A stretch of 64,000 nucleotides of DNA from an uncultured Treponema sp. (GCA_946410085.1 CAMJZA010000005.1:1-64000), one strand, 5' to 3'. Positions 26,569-35,417 are shown, counted from the stretch's first letter. The notes: generated from the sequence alone by a model not told the origin. Made by a program: numbers and translations.

Positions 26569-27975
26569 ATGAAGATACGCACACAGCTGCAGCTGCTGAT
26601 TCTGTTCATGGTACTCGTCCCCCTCCTCTGCGTCATCTCAATGCCCCTGTTCCAGTACATCACCTCTCCCCAGCGCTACCTGCTGGCGGGCTACAAGCTG
26701 ATCCGCAACCTGGAAGACCTGGATATTTCCGGGGACGACATGGACAAGCTCGGCGAGCAGCTCAAGCGGATTCCCCCGAACATGGAGACGATGGTCTACT
26801 ACAATGCAGGCGTCCTGATTTCTTCCATACCCGAAATCAAGGCGGGTTCGTCAATGACGCCGATGGACCTCTTTGACTTCATACGGACGACGAGCGACAA
26901 CTACAACTACCAGCTCCACTCCCTGGGCATGCGGCACCCTACCCGCCGCCTGGAAGAAGCAGTCCTCACGCCCCAGACCATCCTCATCGTCTGCCGGGCA
27001 AAGGCCCGCCGGACCATGACGATACGCGAATCGGGCAAGTGGCAGTTCCGCCTCCTCATCTTCCCGGGCCTCGCAATCCTCATCGCCTTCGAAATCCTCT
27101 GCGCAATCTTCCTGATAAACCTCTCCAAGACCATCACCACATCCATCACGATCCTCGAGGAAACGACGCAGAAAATCGCCCGGGGCGCCCTGGACACGAA
27201 AATCGTTACCCCCCGCACGGGACGGAATGCGAACGAGATAACCTCCCTCTCCGAAAGCCTTGAGCAGATGCGGGCTTCCCTCAAGGACGAGCAGGACCGG
27301 CGCACCAAGTTCATCATGGGAATCAGCCACGACCTGAGGACCCCGGTCGCCCTCATCAAGGGCTATACCGAAGCCATCACCGACGGTGTCGTAACCGACA
27401 TGGACAAGGTGCAGAACTCCCTCTCGATCATCCACACCAAGGCAGACCAGCTTGAAGGGATGATAAATGACCTGATCAATTACGTGAAGCTGAACAATAC
27501 GGACTGGCGGCAGAGCCTGGAACTCGTCACGCTCAAGCCCCTCCTCGACGAGTTTGCCGGCAGCGCGGAAGCAACGTCGGAAGTCTACCGGCGGACGATA
27601 CGGACCGTCATAGACGTAAAGCCCGAAACACGGATAAAGATGGACAGGAAGCTCATGCAGCGCGCGCTTGAGAACCTCTACTCAAACGCCCTCCGCTACA
27701 CGAAGGACGGCGACAGCATCAGCATAGAAGCACGGGAAACGGAGCAGACCATCACCGTCAGCATTGCGGACTCGGGAATCGGCATCAGCAAAAAGGACCT
27801 TTCAAAAATCTGGGACACCTTTTACCGGGGTACCAACTCCCGGCGCGAGAGCGGCATGGGTATAGGACTGTCCGTTGTCCGCACGATCATCGACACCCAC
27901 GGCTGGAACATCAGCGTGGATTCCACGCTCGGCGAAGGCACGACCTTTACCATCACGATACCGAAAAAGAACTGA
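26569..27975 (+). CDS. Sensor histidine kinase
   Basis: 468 residues. Membrane helices lie at about 11-34 and 158-190, bracketing a roughly 120-residue periplasmic sensor with no recognisable fold. HAMP follows at about 185-240. The H box MGISHDLRTPVALIKGY lies near residue 252. The ATP-binding domain carries the N box (LENLYSNALRY), G1 (IADSGIGI), the F box (WDTFYRG) and G2 (GMGIGLSVV). It is cotranscribed with the OmpR-type regulator just upstream. The signal is unknown. Confidence 0.93.
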   Translation: MKIRTQLQLLILFMVLVPLLCVISMPLFQYITSPQRYLLAGYKLIRNLEDLDISGDDMDKLGEQLKRIPPNMETMVYYNAGVLISSIPEIKAGSSMTPMDLFDFIRTTSDNYNYQLHSLGMRHPTRRLEEAVLTPQTILIVCRAKARRTMTIRESGKWQFRLLIFPGLAILIAFEILCAIFLINLSKTITTSITILEETTQKIARGALDTKIVTPRTGRNANEITSLSESLEQMRASLKDEQDRRTKFIMGISHDLRTPVALIKGYTEAITDGVVTDMDKVQNSLSIIHTKADQLEGMINDLINYVKLNNTDWRQSLELVTLKPLLDEFAGSAEATSEVYRRTIRTVIDVKPETRIKMDRKLMQRALENLYSNALRYTKDGDSISIEARETEQTITVSIADSGIGISKKDLSKIWDTFYRGTNSRRESGMGIGLSVVRTIIDTHGWNISVDSTLGEGTTFTITIPKKN

Positions 27976-28097
27976 AAGGGCTGCCGGGCCGCACATGCCC
28001 CGCACCGGACGCACGCGCCCGACGGCAACCGCCTGACCGGCCCGGTCTGCCCCGCAAGCAACTTTTGAGACAGGCACTAGCACAAAATCCCGTTTTC

Positions 28098-28106
28098 TGC
28101 TATGAT
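28098..28106 (+). promoter_or_regulatory. Extended -10 promoter upstream of the carB leader peptide
   Basis: TGC-TATGAT (28098-28106), 11 bases before the leader ATG at 28118. No good -35 is seen, as expected for extended -10 promoters. Confidence 0.5.
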
Positions 28107-28117
28107 ATGTTTTCAGT

Positions 28118-28198
28118 ATGAAGAACGGGCTGACAACATGCAGGAGCAATCTCACCATGCGGCTGCCCGGTTTGAATTTCTATTGTTACTGTATTTGA
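28118..28198 (+). CDS. Predicted 26-residue leader peptide of carB
   Basis: ATG at 28118 to TGA at 28196-28198, too short for ordinary gene finding. Its last codons (TTG AAT TTC TAT TGT TAC TGT ATT TGA) form a U-rich mRNA tract, and the stop lies one base before a terminator hairpin. This layout matches leader-peptide attenuators, in particular the pyrBI type, where ribosome closeness to a polymerase pausing at U-rich sequence disrupts the terminator when UTP is low. There are no runs of one regulatory amino acid, which argues against starvation sensing of a particular tRNA. Translation is not proven. Confidence 0.5.
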   Translation: MKNGLTTCRSNLTMRLPGLNFYCYCI

Positions 28199-28199
28199 C

Positions 28200-28233
28200 G
28201 GCGAGTTTCTTTTGAGAACTCGCCTTTTTTTTT
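28200..28233 (+). terminator. Attenuator terminator before carB
   Basis: GGCGAGTT (28200-28207) pairs with AACTCGCC (28217-28224), followed by nine T. It lies between a promoter with a short open frame and the carB ribosome site AAGGAG, so it must be read through for carB expression. Confidence 0.8.
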
Positions 28234-28247
28234 AAGGAGCAAGAAAG

Positions 28248-31200
28248 ATGAAACGGACGGACATCAAGAAAGTTATGATTATCGGCTCGGGACCAATCGT
28301 CATCGGCCAGGCCTGTGAGTTTGACTATTCGGGCACCCAGGCCTGCAAGGCCCTGCGCGAACAGGGCTATAAAATCGTTTTGGTAAACTCAAACCCCGCG
28401 ACAATCATGACCGACCCCGTGATGGCCGACGCAACCTACATTGAGCCGCTCAACGTGGAGCGCCTGTCACAGATCATCGAAAAGGAACGGCCCGACGCCC
28501 TCCTGCCGAACCTCGGCGGTCAGACGGGCCTGAACATGGCGATGGAACTGAACAAGGCGGGCATCCTTGAAAAGTACGGGGTCAAGGTCATCGGCGTCAA
28601 CCTCGACGCGATTGAGCGCGGCGAGGACCGCGAAATCTTCAAGGAAACGATGAAAAAGCTCGGCATCGCAACCCCCAAGTCGGACATCTGCCACACGGTC
28701 GAAGGTGCAGAGAAAATCGCAGCGGAAATCGGCTTCCCGATCGTCGTCCGTCCCGCCTATACGATGGGAGGCCAGGGCGGCGGCTTCTGCTATAACGTGG
28801 AGGAACTGCGGACCATCGTCAGCAACGGACTGGACCTTTCGATTACCCACCAGTGCCTTATCGAGCAGTCAATCCTGGGATGGGAGGAGCTTGAAGTTGA
28901 AGTCGTGCGCGATGCCAAGAACCAGATGGTCGCCATCTGCTTCATCGAAAACATCGATGCGGTCGGCGTCCACACCGGAGACTCCTTCTGTTCCGCCCCC
29001 TTCCTCACGATACAGCCGGAACTCGAAGCGCGGCTCAAGGAGATGGCATTCAAGATCGTTGAGTCCATCGGCGTCATCGGCGGCACAAACGTCCAGTTTG
29101 CCCACAACCCCAAGACCGGCGAAGTCGTCATCATCGAAATCAACCCCCGGACGAGCCGTTCGTCCGCACTCGCTTCAAAGGCGACAGGCTTCCCCATCGC
29201 GCTCATCTCGGCAAAACTGGCGAGCGGCCTCACGCTCGACGAGATTCCCTACTGGCGCGACGGCACGCTCGACAAATACACGCCGGGCGGCGCCCCCGAC
29301 GGCGACTACGTTGTCCTCAAGTTTGCCCGCTGGGCATTCGAGAAATTCCGCGGTGTCGAAGACTCGCTCGGCACCTCGATGAAGGCCGTCGGCGAGGTCA
29401 TGGCAATCGGCAAGACCTTCAAGGAAACCTTCCAGAAGGCAATCCGCGGCCTGGAAAACGGCAGGAGCGGCCTGGGCTTTGCCAAGGACTTTAACAAGAA
29501 GTCCGCCGAAGAGCTGTGCGAGATGCTCAAGACCGCTTCGAGCGAGCGCTACTTCCAGCTGTACGAGGCCATCCGCAAGGGCGTCCCGCTCGAAAAACTC
29601 CACGCCATCACCTACGTCAAGATGTACTTCCTTGAGCAGATGAAGGAACTCGTTGACCTTGAGGAAGAGCTGCTCAAGACCCCCGGCCGGGTCCCCGAAG
29701 GCAAGCTGCTCATACAGGCAAAGAAGGACGGTTTTTCCGACCGCTATCTTTCAAAGATCCTGAAGGTGAGCGAAAAGGACATCAGGAACCGGCGCAGGGA
29801 ACTGGGCATAAAAGAAGCATGGCTCGCCGTTCCCGTCAGCGGCGTCAAGAACGCGAACTACTACTATTCAACCTACAATGCAGCGGACAGGAGCGTGGCG
29901 ACCGACAACAGGAAGAAGGTCATGATTCTGGGCGGCGGTCCCAACAGGATCGGTCAGGGCATTGAGTTTGACTACTGCTGCTGCCATGCGGCGATGCAGC
30001 TCAAGGAACTGGGCTACGAGACGATCATCGTCAACTGCAACCCGGAGACGGTTTCGACAGACTACGACACGTCGGACAAGCTCTACTTTGAGCCGGTCAC
30101 GACCGAAGACGTCCTGCAGATTTACGAGAAGGAAAAGCCCTTCGGCGTCATCGTCCAGTTCGGCGGGCAGACCCCGCTCAACATTGCGCGCGAGCTGCAG
30201 GAAAACGGCGTGAACATCCTGGGAACATCGATTGACTCGATTGACATTGCCGAGGACCGCGACCTCTTCCGCCACATGATGGAAAAGCTCGAAATCCCCA
30301 TGCCGGAAAGCGGCATGGCAATCAACTTTGAGGAAGCAAAGGCCTGTGCGGACAAGATCGGCTACCCGATCATGATCCGCCCCTCCTTCGTCCTGGGCGG
30401 ACGCGGCATGGAAGTCATCTACGACGAAAGCACCCTGCGCGAATACGTGGAAAAGGCAGTCGGCGTGACGCCGGACCGGCCGCTCCTGATTGACCGCTTC
30501 CTGAAGAACGCGCTTGAATGCGAGGCTGACGCCCTTGCCGACTGCCGGGCAACGAGCAGCGATTCCGAAACGACGTACACAACCCATGTCTACATTCCCG
30601 CCGTCATGGAGCACGTGGAACTTGCCGGCATTCACTCGGGGGACTCAGCCTGCGTCATTCCGCCGGTTTCCATACCGGCAGGCAACCTTGCGACGATCAA
30701 GGAATACACGCGCAAAATCGCAGAAGCACTCCACGTGTGCGGACTCATGAACATGCAGTACGCAATCGAAGACGGCAAGGTCTACGTCATCGAAGCAAAT
30801 CCGCGCGCAAGCCGCACCGTTCCGCTCGTCTCGAAGGTCTGCGACACGCAGATGGCCCGCCTTGCAACCCGCATGATGCTCGGCGAGTCCCTTGAGTCCC
30901 TCGGCCTCAAGGACAAGACGATACCCTACTACGGCGCAAAGGAGGCGGTCCTGCCTTGGGCACGATTCCCCGGCGTTGACCCGATCCTCGGACCGGAAAT
31001 GCGTTCCACCGGAGAAGTCCTGGGCCTTGCCGAAAGCTTCCCCCTCGCCTTCTACAAGGCGCAGGAAGCGGCCGGTTCGGAACTGCCCCACGCGCCCGCC
31101 GCCTGGGAAAACAAGAAGGTGCTGATCAGCCTGAGCAACAAGGACAGCCAGCGTGACCAGGTCCTGACGATCGGAAAAACACTGAAGGAACTCGGCTTTA

Positions 31201-31532
31201 CCCTCGTCGGAACGCAGGGCACCGCCGACTTCTTCAATGACAACGGCATCAAGTGCGAACTCGTAAACAAGATCGGCGGCGGCCGGCCCGACGTCGTTGA
31301 CCTGATCATGAACAAGGAAGTCTGCCTCGTCATCAACACGCCCAAGGCAAAGCGGAACTATCAGGAAGACCGGAAGACAATCCGCAAGGCCTGCCTGAAG
31401 TACAAGGTTTCCTACATCACGACGCTCGCCGGCGCACTCGCCGCCGTCAAGGGCATTCAGTCCGTCAAGAACGGCATGGGAGGAGAAGGCGGCGTCCGCT
31501 CACTGCAGGAGTACCACAGCCTGATAAAATAG
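28248..31532 (+). CDS. carB: Carbamoyl-phosphate synthase large subunit
   Basis: 1094 residues, normal length. It makes carbamoyl phosphate from bicarbonate, ATP and ammonia delivered by CarA. Two homologous synthetase halves each carry an ATP-grasp domain: KVMIIGSGPIVIGQACEFDYSG opens the first and KVMILGGGPNRIGQGIEFDYC, near residue 560, opens the second. The C-terminal MGS-like allosteric domain (GFTLVGTQGTADFF) is present. No carA lies beside it. Regulation is probably by the leader attenuator just upstream. The last 15 codons are duplicated in diverged form at 31596-31640. pyrF lies two genes downstream, consistent with pyrimidine synthesis. Confidence 0.96.
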   Translation: MKRTDIKKVMIIGSGPIVIGQACEFDYSGTQACKALREQGYKIVLVNSNPATIMTDPVMADATYIEPLNVERLSQIIEKERPDALLPNLGGQTGLNMAMELNKAGILEKYGVKVIGVNLDAIERGEDREIFKETMKKLGIATPKSDICHTVEGAEKIAAEIGFPIVVRPAYTMGGQGGGFCYNVEELRTIVSNGLDLSITHQCLIEQSILGWEELEVEVVRDAKNQMVAICFIENIDAVGVHTGDSFCSAPFLTIQPELEARLKEMAFKIVESIGVIGGTNVQFAHNPKTGEVVIIEINPRTSRSSALASKATGFPIALISAKLASGLTLDEIPYWRDGTLDKYTPGGAPDGDYVVLKFARWAFEKFRGVEDSLGTSMKAVGEVMAIGKTFKETFQKAIRGLENGRSGLGFAKDFNKKSAEELCEMLKTASSERYFQLYEAIRKGVPLEKLHAITYVKMYFLEQMKELVDLEEELLKTPGRVPEGKLLIQAKKDGFSDRYLSKILKVSEKDIRNRRRELGIKEAWLAVPVSGVKNANYYYSTYNAADRSVATDNRKKVMILGGGPNRIGQGIEFDYCCCHAAMQLKELGYETIIVNCNPETVSTDYDTSDKLYFEPVTTEDVLQIYEKEKPFGVIVQFGGQTPLNIARELQENGVNILGTSIDSIDIAEDRDLFRHMMEKLEIPMPESGMAINFEEAKACADKIGYPIMIRPSFVLGGRGMEVIYDESTLREYVEKAVGVTPDRPLLIDRFLKNALECEADALADCRATSSDSETTYTTHVYIPAVMEHVELAGIHSGDSACVIPPVSIPAGNLATIKEYTRKIAEALHVCGLMNMQYAIEDGKVYVIEANPRASRTVPLVSKVCDTQMARLATRMMLGESLESLGLKDKTIPYYGAKEAVLPWARFPGVDPILGPEMRSTGEVLGLAESFPLAFYKAQEAAGSELPHAPAAWENKKVLISLSNKDSQRDQVLTIGKTLKELGFTLVGTQGTADFFNDNGIKCELVNKIGGGRPDVVDLIMNKEVCLVINTPKAKRNYQEDRKTIRKACLKYKVSYITTLAGALAAVKGIQSVKNGMGGEGGVRSLQEYHSLIK

Positions 31533-31535
31533 GCG

Positions 31536-31560
31536 CGAGCTTTGGCACCGCCAAAGCTCG
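31536..31560. other. Strong hairpin in the insertion behind carB
   Basis: CGAGCTTTGGC pairs perfectly over 11 bp with GCCAAAGCTCG around the 3-base loop ACC, 3 bases after the carB stop. There is no T run. It belongs to the 63-bp segment lying between carB and its duplicated 3' end. Confidence 0.6.
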
Positions 31561-31595
31561 GTAGTGAGGGAGCGTAACGACCGAACGGAGAGAGG

Positions 31596-31640
31596 GGGGG
31601 CGTGAAATCATTGCAGGAGTATCACCGGCTCATAAAGTAA
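31596..31640 (+). pseudogene. Duplicated, diverged 3' end of carB
   Basis: Fifteen codons here encode GGVKSLQEYHRLIK and a stop, against GGVRSLQEYHSLIK and a stop at the end of carB (31488-31532), 108 bp upstream. Most nucleotide differences are synonymous, and the stop is TAA rather than TAG. That looks like the end of a homologous carB from another lineage rather than a decayed local copy. It cannot be expressed as part of carB. Confidence 0.75.
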
Positions 31641-31809
31641 CCGGAGAATAACCGAAGAATAACCGAGGGCATCTTTTGCCGGTCCGCCGCCTGCAAGCAC
31701 TGCACCGTGACGGACCGGCCGGGGCCTGCCGGCCGCCGCCTCCGGCTTTACGCCCGACACGCGGAGACAAGCGGTGCAGACAGTCACGCAGCCGCCTCCG
31801 CTTCCCGCC

Positions 31810-31838
31810 TTGTAACATTCGCCGTTTTCCTGTATCAT
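31810..31838 (+). promoter_or_regulatory. Promoter for a leaderless ettA transcript
   Basis: TTGTAA (31810-31815), 17-base spacer, TATCAT (31833-31838), 7 bases to the ATG at 31846. No Shine-Dalgarno. Confidence 0.55.
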
Positions 31839-31845
31839 CACAGGC

Positions 31846-33609
31846 ATGGCAAAGACTGTAGACGACAAGAAGATTATTTACACGATGGACCGCGTTTCCC
31901 GCGCGTACGGGACGAAGGTCGTCCTGAAGGACATAAGCATTTCCTATTACCTCGGCGCGAAAATCGGCGTGATTGGAGAAAACGGGGCCGGTAAGTCATC
32001 CCTCTTCAAGATTTTTGCCGGAATCGACAAGGACTACACGGGCGAGACCCGCCTGCTGGACGGCTATACGATGGGCTACCTGGAGCAGGAGCCGCAGCTG
32101 GAAGCCGGCAAGACGGTCAAAGAGATTGTCATGGAAGGCGTCAAGCCCATCACGGACCTGCTTGCAGAGTTCGACAAGGTAAACGAGGCATTCGGCGATC
32201 CCGACGCAGACTACGACAAGCTCTGCACGAAGCAGGCGGAACTGCAGGAAAAGCTCGACGCCTGTGACGCATGGAATCTGGATGCAAACCTTGAGCTTGC
32301 GATGGACGCACTGCGCTGCCCGCCGCCTGAGCAGGTCGTTGACGTCCTTTCGGGCGGTGAGCGCCGCCGCGTCGCATTGTGCCGCCTCCTGCTGCAGCAG
32401 CCCGACATCCTCCTGCTGGACGAACCGACGAACCATCTGGACGCAGAGACCGTCGCATGGCTCGAGCGGCACCTGCACCAGTACAAGGGAACGGTCATCG
32501 CGATTACCCACGACCGCTACTTCCTGGACAACGTTGCCGGATGGATTCTGGAAATGGACCGGGGCGAAGGCTACCCCTTCAAGGGCAATTATTCCGCATG
32601 GCTTGAAGCAAAGGAAAAGCGCCTGGAACTTGAAGAAAAGCAGGCTTCCGTCCGTGCCCGCGAGATGAAGGAAGAACTTGACTGGATTCATACCGGAGCA
32701 AAGGGCCGGCAGGCAAAGCACAAGGAACACATCACGAAGTACGAGCAGCTGCTTGCCGAAGAAAACAAGCGGGTCAAGCTCCGCGACAACGAGATTTCGA
32801 TTCCCGCCGGGCCCCGCCTCGGCAATGCCGTCATAGATGTTTCAAAGCTGACCAAGTCATTTGACGACAAGGTGCTCTTTGAAAACCTTGACTTCCATAT
32901 TCCCGCCGGAGCGGTCGTCGGCATCGTCGGCCCCAACGGTGCGGGTAAGACGACCCTCTTCAAGATGCTCGCCACTGCGGCAGGGCAGAAGGTACAGCTT
33001 CCCGACGGCAGCGAGGGAGAGGAGAAGCCCGACTCCGGCGAAATTACGATCGGGTCTACGGTCAAGCTCGTCTACGTTGACCAGATGCGCAGCAAGCTTG
33101 ATCCGAACAAGACGGTCTGGGAAACCCTTTCCGGCGGAGCCGACCTCGTAAAGCTCGGTGCCGTTGACGAAAAGGGCCGCCCGCTGAACGGAGCCGTGCG
33201 CGAAGTAAACAGCCGGGCCTACTGCTCATGGTTCAACTTCAACGGGCCTGAGCAGAGCAAGAAGGTTTCCGTCCTGTCGGGCGGTGAAAAGAACCGGCTC
33301 AACATGGGACTGATGTTCAAGGAAGCGGGAAACGTCCTCCTCCTTGACGAGCCGACCAACGACCTTGACATTGCAACGACCCGCTCACTCGAGCAGGCGA
33401 TCAACGAGTTCGCCGGCTGTGTCCTCGTCATAAGCCATGACCGCTACTTCCTGGACCGCATCTGCACCCACATACTCGCATTCGAAAACAACAGCGAAGT
33501 CCAGTGGTTCGAAGGCTCCTGGTCCGACTATGCCGAATGGCGGCGCAAGCAGCTCGGCGACGATGCCGACCGTCCGCACAAGACCGTCTACCGCAAGCTC
33601 GTCAGGTAA
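31846..33609 (+). CDS. ettA: ABC-F protein, energy-dependent translational throttle type
   Basis: 587 residues, soluble, two ATP-binding cassettes and no membrane domain. Walker A motifs GENGAGKS (near residue 45) and GPNGAGKT (near 362), signatures LSGGERRRVALCR and LSGGEKNRLN, Walker B LLLLDEPTNHLD and LLLDEPTNDLD. The linker with AREMKEELDWIHTGAKGRQAK is characteristic of EttA, which binds the ribosomal E site and gates the first peptide bond according to ATP/ADP. Slightly longer than E. coli EttA (555) through small insertions in the second cassette. Confidence 0.9.
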   Translation: MAKTVDDKKIIYTMDRVSRAYGTKVVLKDISISYYLGAKIGVIGENGAGKSSLFKIFAGIDKDYTGETRLLDGYTMGYLEQEPQLEAGKTVKEIVMEGVKPITDLLAEFDKVNEAFGDPDADYDKLCTKQAELQEKLDACDAWNLDANLELAMDALRCPPPEQVVDVLSGGERRRVALCRLLLQQPDILLLDEPTNHLDAETVAWLERHLHQYKGTVIAITHDRYFLDNVAGWILEMDRGEGYPFKGNYSAWLEAKEKRLELEEKQASVRAREMKEELDWIHTGAKGRQAKHKEHITKYEQLLAEENKRVKLRDNEISIPAGPRLGNAVIDVSKLTKSFDDKVLFENLDFHIPAGAVVGIVGPNGAGKTTLFKMLATAAGQKVQLPDGSEGEEKPDSGEITIGSTVKLVYVDQMRSKLDPNKTVWETLSGGADLVKLGAVDEKGRPLNGAVREVNSRAYCSWFNFNGPEQSKKVSVLSGGEKNRLNMGLMFKEAGNVLLLDEPTNDLDIATTRSLEQAINEFAGCVLVISHDRYFLDRICTHILAFENNSEVQWFEGSWSDYAEWRRKQLGDDADRPHKTVYRKLVR

Positions 33610-33696
33610 AGGCAGGAGGCCGCACGTGCGTTGCGGCCCCGCAGCTGAACGTTGCAACTGCAACAGGAAGATATTCAGGAAACTCAGGAAACCACT

Positions 33697-34644
33697 ATGG
33701 AACATTGCATGGACAGGCTGCGCTCGCTCGCAGCAAAATACGGCCCCCTCTGCGTGGGGCTCGATACAGATCCCTCCTATCTGCCCGCAGCGGTTGTAAA
33801 GGACTTTTCCTCCCCCGCACAGGCAGTACTCGCCTACAATACGGAAATCATCGCACGCATCAAGGCAGACGGAAGTGCCTGCTGCTGCAAGGTACAGGCC
33901 GCCTACTACGAGGCAATGGGCGTGGAAGGCATGCAGGTCTATGCCCGGACGCTCAAGGCCGTGCGCGAGTCGGGACTCGTCTGCATTTCCGACGTAAAGC
34001 GGGGCGACATTGCCGCGTCCGCCACGGCATACGCACGGGCACACTTCAGCGGGGACTTTGAAACCGACATCATCACCGTAAATCCCTACATGGGATTTGA
34101 CACGGTAAAGGCCTTCACGGACTTCTGCATGAAAGAAGGAAAGGGAATCTTCGTCCTGCTCAGGACAAGCAACCCCGGCATGTGCGACATAGAGCAGCAG
34201 GAGCTCAAGGCGGGCGGCCGCGTTCTGGACAGGGTTGCCGCCGAGCTGAACAGGATTGCAAAGGAAAGCAGGCCCACCTTCCCCGGCCAGACCTGTTCCC
34301 CGGTCGGCGCAGTCGTGGGCTGTACGGAAGAAAGCGATGCCGCCGCCCTCCGCGCCCTGTGCCCGGAAGTCTTTTTCCTCATTCCCGGTTACGGTGCGCA
34401 GGGAGGAGCAGCCTCCATTGCCCGCACGCTGCTCGGCACGGCACAGGCCGGCAGCACGGCCGCACCAGCAGGTCCTGCCGCCCCGATGGGCACGGTCAAT
34501 TCCTCGCGGGGCATTCTGTGCGCATGGAAAAAAGACGCAGCCTGTCAGGAAAAAGAAAAGGCCGGAACGCTGACGCTGGCCGACATCGCTGACTGTGCGG
34601 CACAGGCATCGATTGCCTCCAAAAAGGACCTGCTCGCCCTGTAA
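33697..34644 (+). CDS. pyrF: Orotidine 5'-phosphate decarboxylase (long type)
   Basis: 315 residues from the ATG at 33697, preceded by AGGAA. It converts OMP to UMP, the last step of UMP synthesis. CVGLDTDPSYLP opens the barrel, and ISDVKRGDIAASATAYA contains the catalytic Asp-Lys-Asp cluster. VNPYMGFDTVKAF and FLIPGYGAQGG are the type-2 PyrF signatures. The C-terminal third carries an Ala/Gly/Pro-rich loop. It lies 87 bases after ettA and shares the pyrimidine pathway with carB upstream, though the gap after carB suggests separate promoters. Confidence 0.93.
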   Translation: MEHCMDRLRSLAAKYGPLCVGLDTDPSYLPAAVVKDFSSPAQAVLAYNTEIIARIKADGSACCCKVQAAYYEAMGVEGMQVYARTLKAVRESGLVCISDVKRGDIAASATAYARAHFSGDFETDIITVNPYMGFDTVKAFTDFCMKEGKGIFVLLRTSNPGMCDIEQQELKAGGRVLDRVAAELNRIAKESRPTFPGQTCSPVGAVVGCTEESDAAALRALCPEVFFLIPGYGAQGGAASIARTLLGTAQAGSTAAPAGPAAPMGTVNSSRGILCAWKKDAACQEKEKAGTLTLADIADCAAQASIASKKDLLAL

Positions 34645-34650
34645 CAGCAC

Positions 34651-34689
34651 AAGCGGAATGCGTGAGGCACAGGAGGCGCTATCCTTGCA
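34651..34689 (+). repeat. Short relative of the tRNA-Asn miniature element
   Basis: AAGCGGAATG at 34651-34660 and ATCCTTGCA at 34681-34689 match the two ends of the 6736-6861 element in the same order, with most of the interior missing. The match is short and could be chance. Confidence 0.35.
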
Positions 34690-34791
34690 TCTGTCTTTGC
34701 AGGCTGGCGGGGGCCTGCCCCTCTGGCATGATTGCCCCCTGCAAAAAAAGTGCTAGTATGATAGGTGGGAATGCCCACTAAGGAGGTCTGT

Positions 34792-35043
34792 ATGCCGCTC
34801 ACCGCTGTAAGAAGCTACGATACGAAGATTGACGTAAAGAAGAGGATTACGCTCCGAAGTTCAAAATACGAGTACTACCATGTCGAAGAATTTGAGGACG
34901 GACGCATCGTGCTTGAGCCCCGCGAACTGGTTGCCCCGTTTGAAATACAGGCAGAAACTCTTTCCATGATGGATTCCGCAGTAGAGAATCTGAAAAATGG
35001 CATGGTATCCGAACCTGTCGATTTATCGGAGTTTGATGCTTAA
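34792..35043 (+). CDS. Probable antitoxin of a type II toxin-antitoxin pair
   Basis: 83 residues from the ATG at 34792, which has AAGGAGG 5 bases upstream; an earlier in-frame ATG at 34765 lacks one. The N-terminal half is basic and beta-rich (MPLTAVRSYDTKIDVKKRITLRSS), as in AbrB/MazE-type DNA-binding antitoxins. The C-terminal half is an acidic helix (SMMDSAVENLKNGMV) suited to wrap the toxin. It lies 2 bases upstream of a toxin-like gene that carries a stop mutation. A TGCTAGTATGAT box lies about 40 bases upstream. Confidence 0.6.
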   Translation: MPLTAVRSYDTKIDVKKRITLRSSKYEYYHVEEFEDGRIVLEPRELVAPFEIQAETLSMMDSAVENLKNGMVSEPVDLSEFDA

Positions 35044-35045
35044 CC

Positions 35046-35417
35046 ATGTATACAATTCATCTGGGAATCCCGGAAATGAAAGAATTCTGAAATTTATTAC
35101 GGAAGAAAGTGAAAGAAGGCAAGGCTACGAAGGTTGAACAGTCATTGTATCAGAAATTCGGAAAGACTATGAAATTGCTTTCCATAAATCCTCGCCATAC
35201 AGGACTTCATACGCACGACATAGAATCCCTTACGAAACGTTATGGAATGAAAGTCTGGGAGTCCTACCTTGAGAACAACAAGCCTGCCGCCGGTCGCGTA
35301 TTTTGGGTGTATGCACCGAATCAGAATGACATAACGATTATCGGATTGGAACCGTACCCAAATACAAAGAAGGATTCCTATAAAAAAATCACCCTCTCAG
35401 CTGTGCGCGGGCAATAG
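35046..35417 (+). pseudogene. RelE/ParE-like toxin interrupted by an in-frame TGA
   Basis: The frame starts at ATG 35046, reads MYTIHLGIPEMKEF, meets TGA at 35088-35090 and continues open to 35417 in the same frame. Codon 15 would be Trp (TGG) in relatives I recall, so one base change explains the break. The rest (SINPRHTGLHTHDIESLT, KVWESYLENNKPAAGR, VFWVYAPNQNDITIIGLEP) looks like an intact RelE-type fold. Reinitiation at a GTG at 35109 would give a 102-residue product lacking the first strand. Probably inactive, or a sequencing or strain-specific nonsense mutation. Confidence 0.65.

Noticed and set aside
34690-34746. Terminator after pyrF
   Set aside because: GC-rich inverted pieces (GCAGG/CCTGC) are present but the A run lies on the wrong side for the plus strand and the stem is irregular.
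34765-34791. Earlier ATG for the antitoxin
   Set aside because: The ATG at 34792 has AAGGAGG at ideal spacing; the earlier one has none and lies between promoter and ribosome site.
35088-35090. TGA in the toxin gene as a selenocysteine codon
   Set aside because: No SECIS-like hairpin directly follows and relatives would have Trp there, so a nonsense change is simpler.
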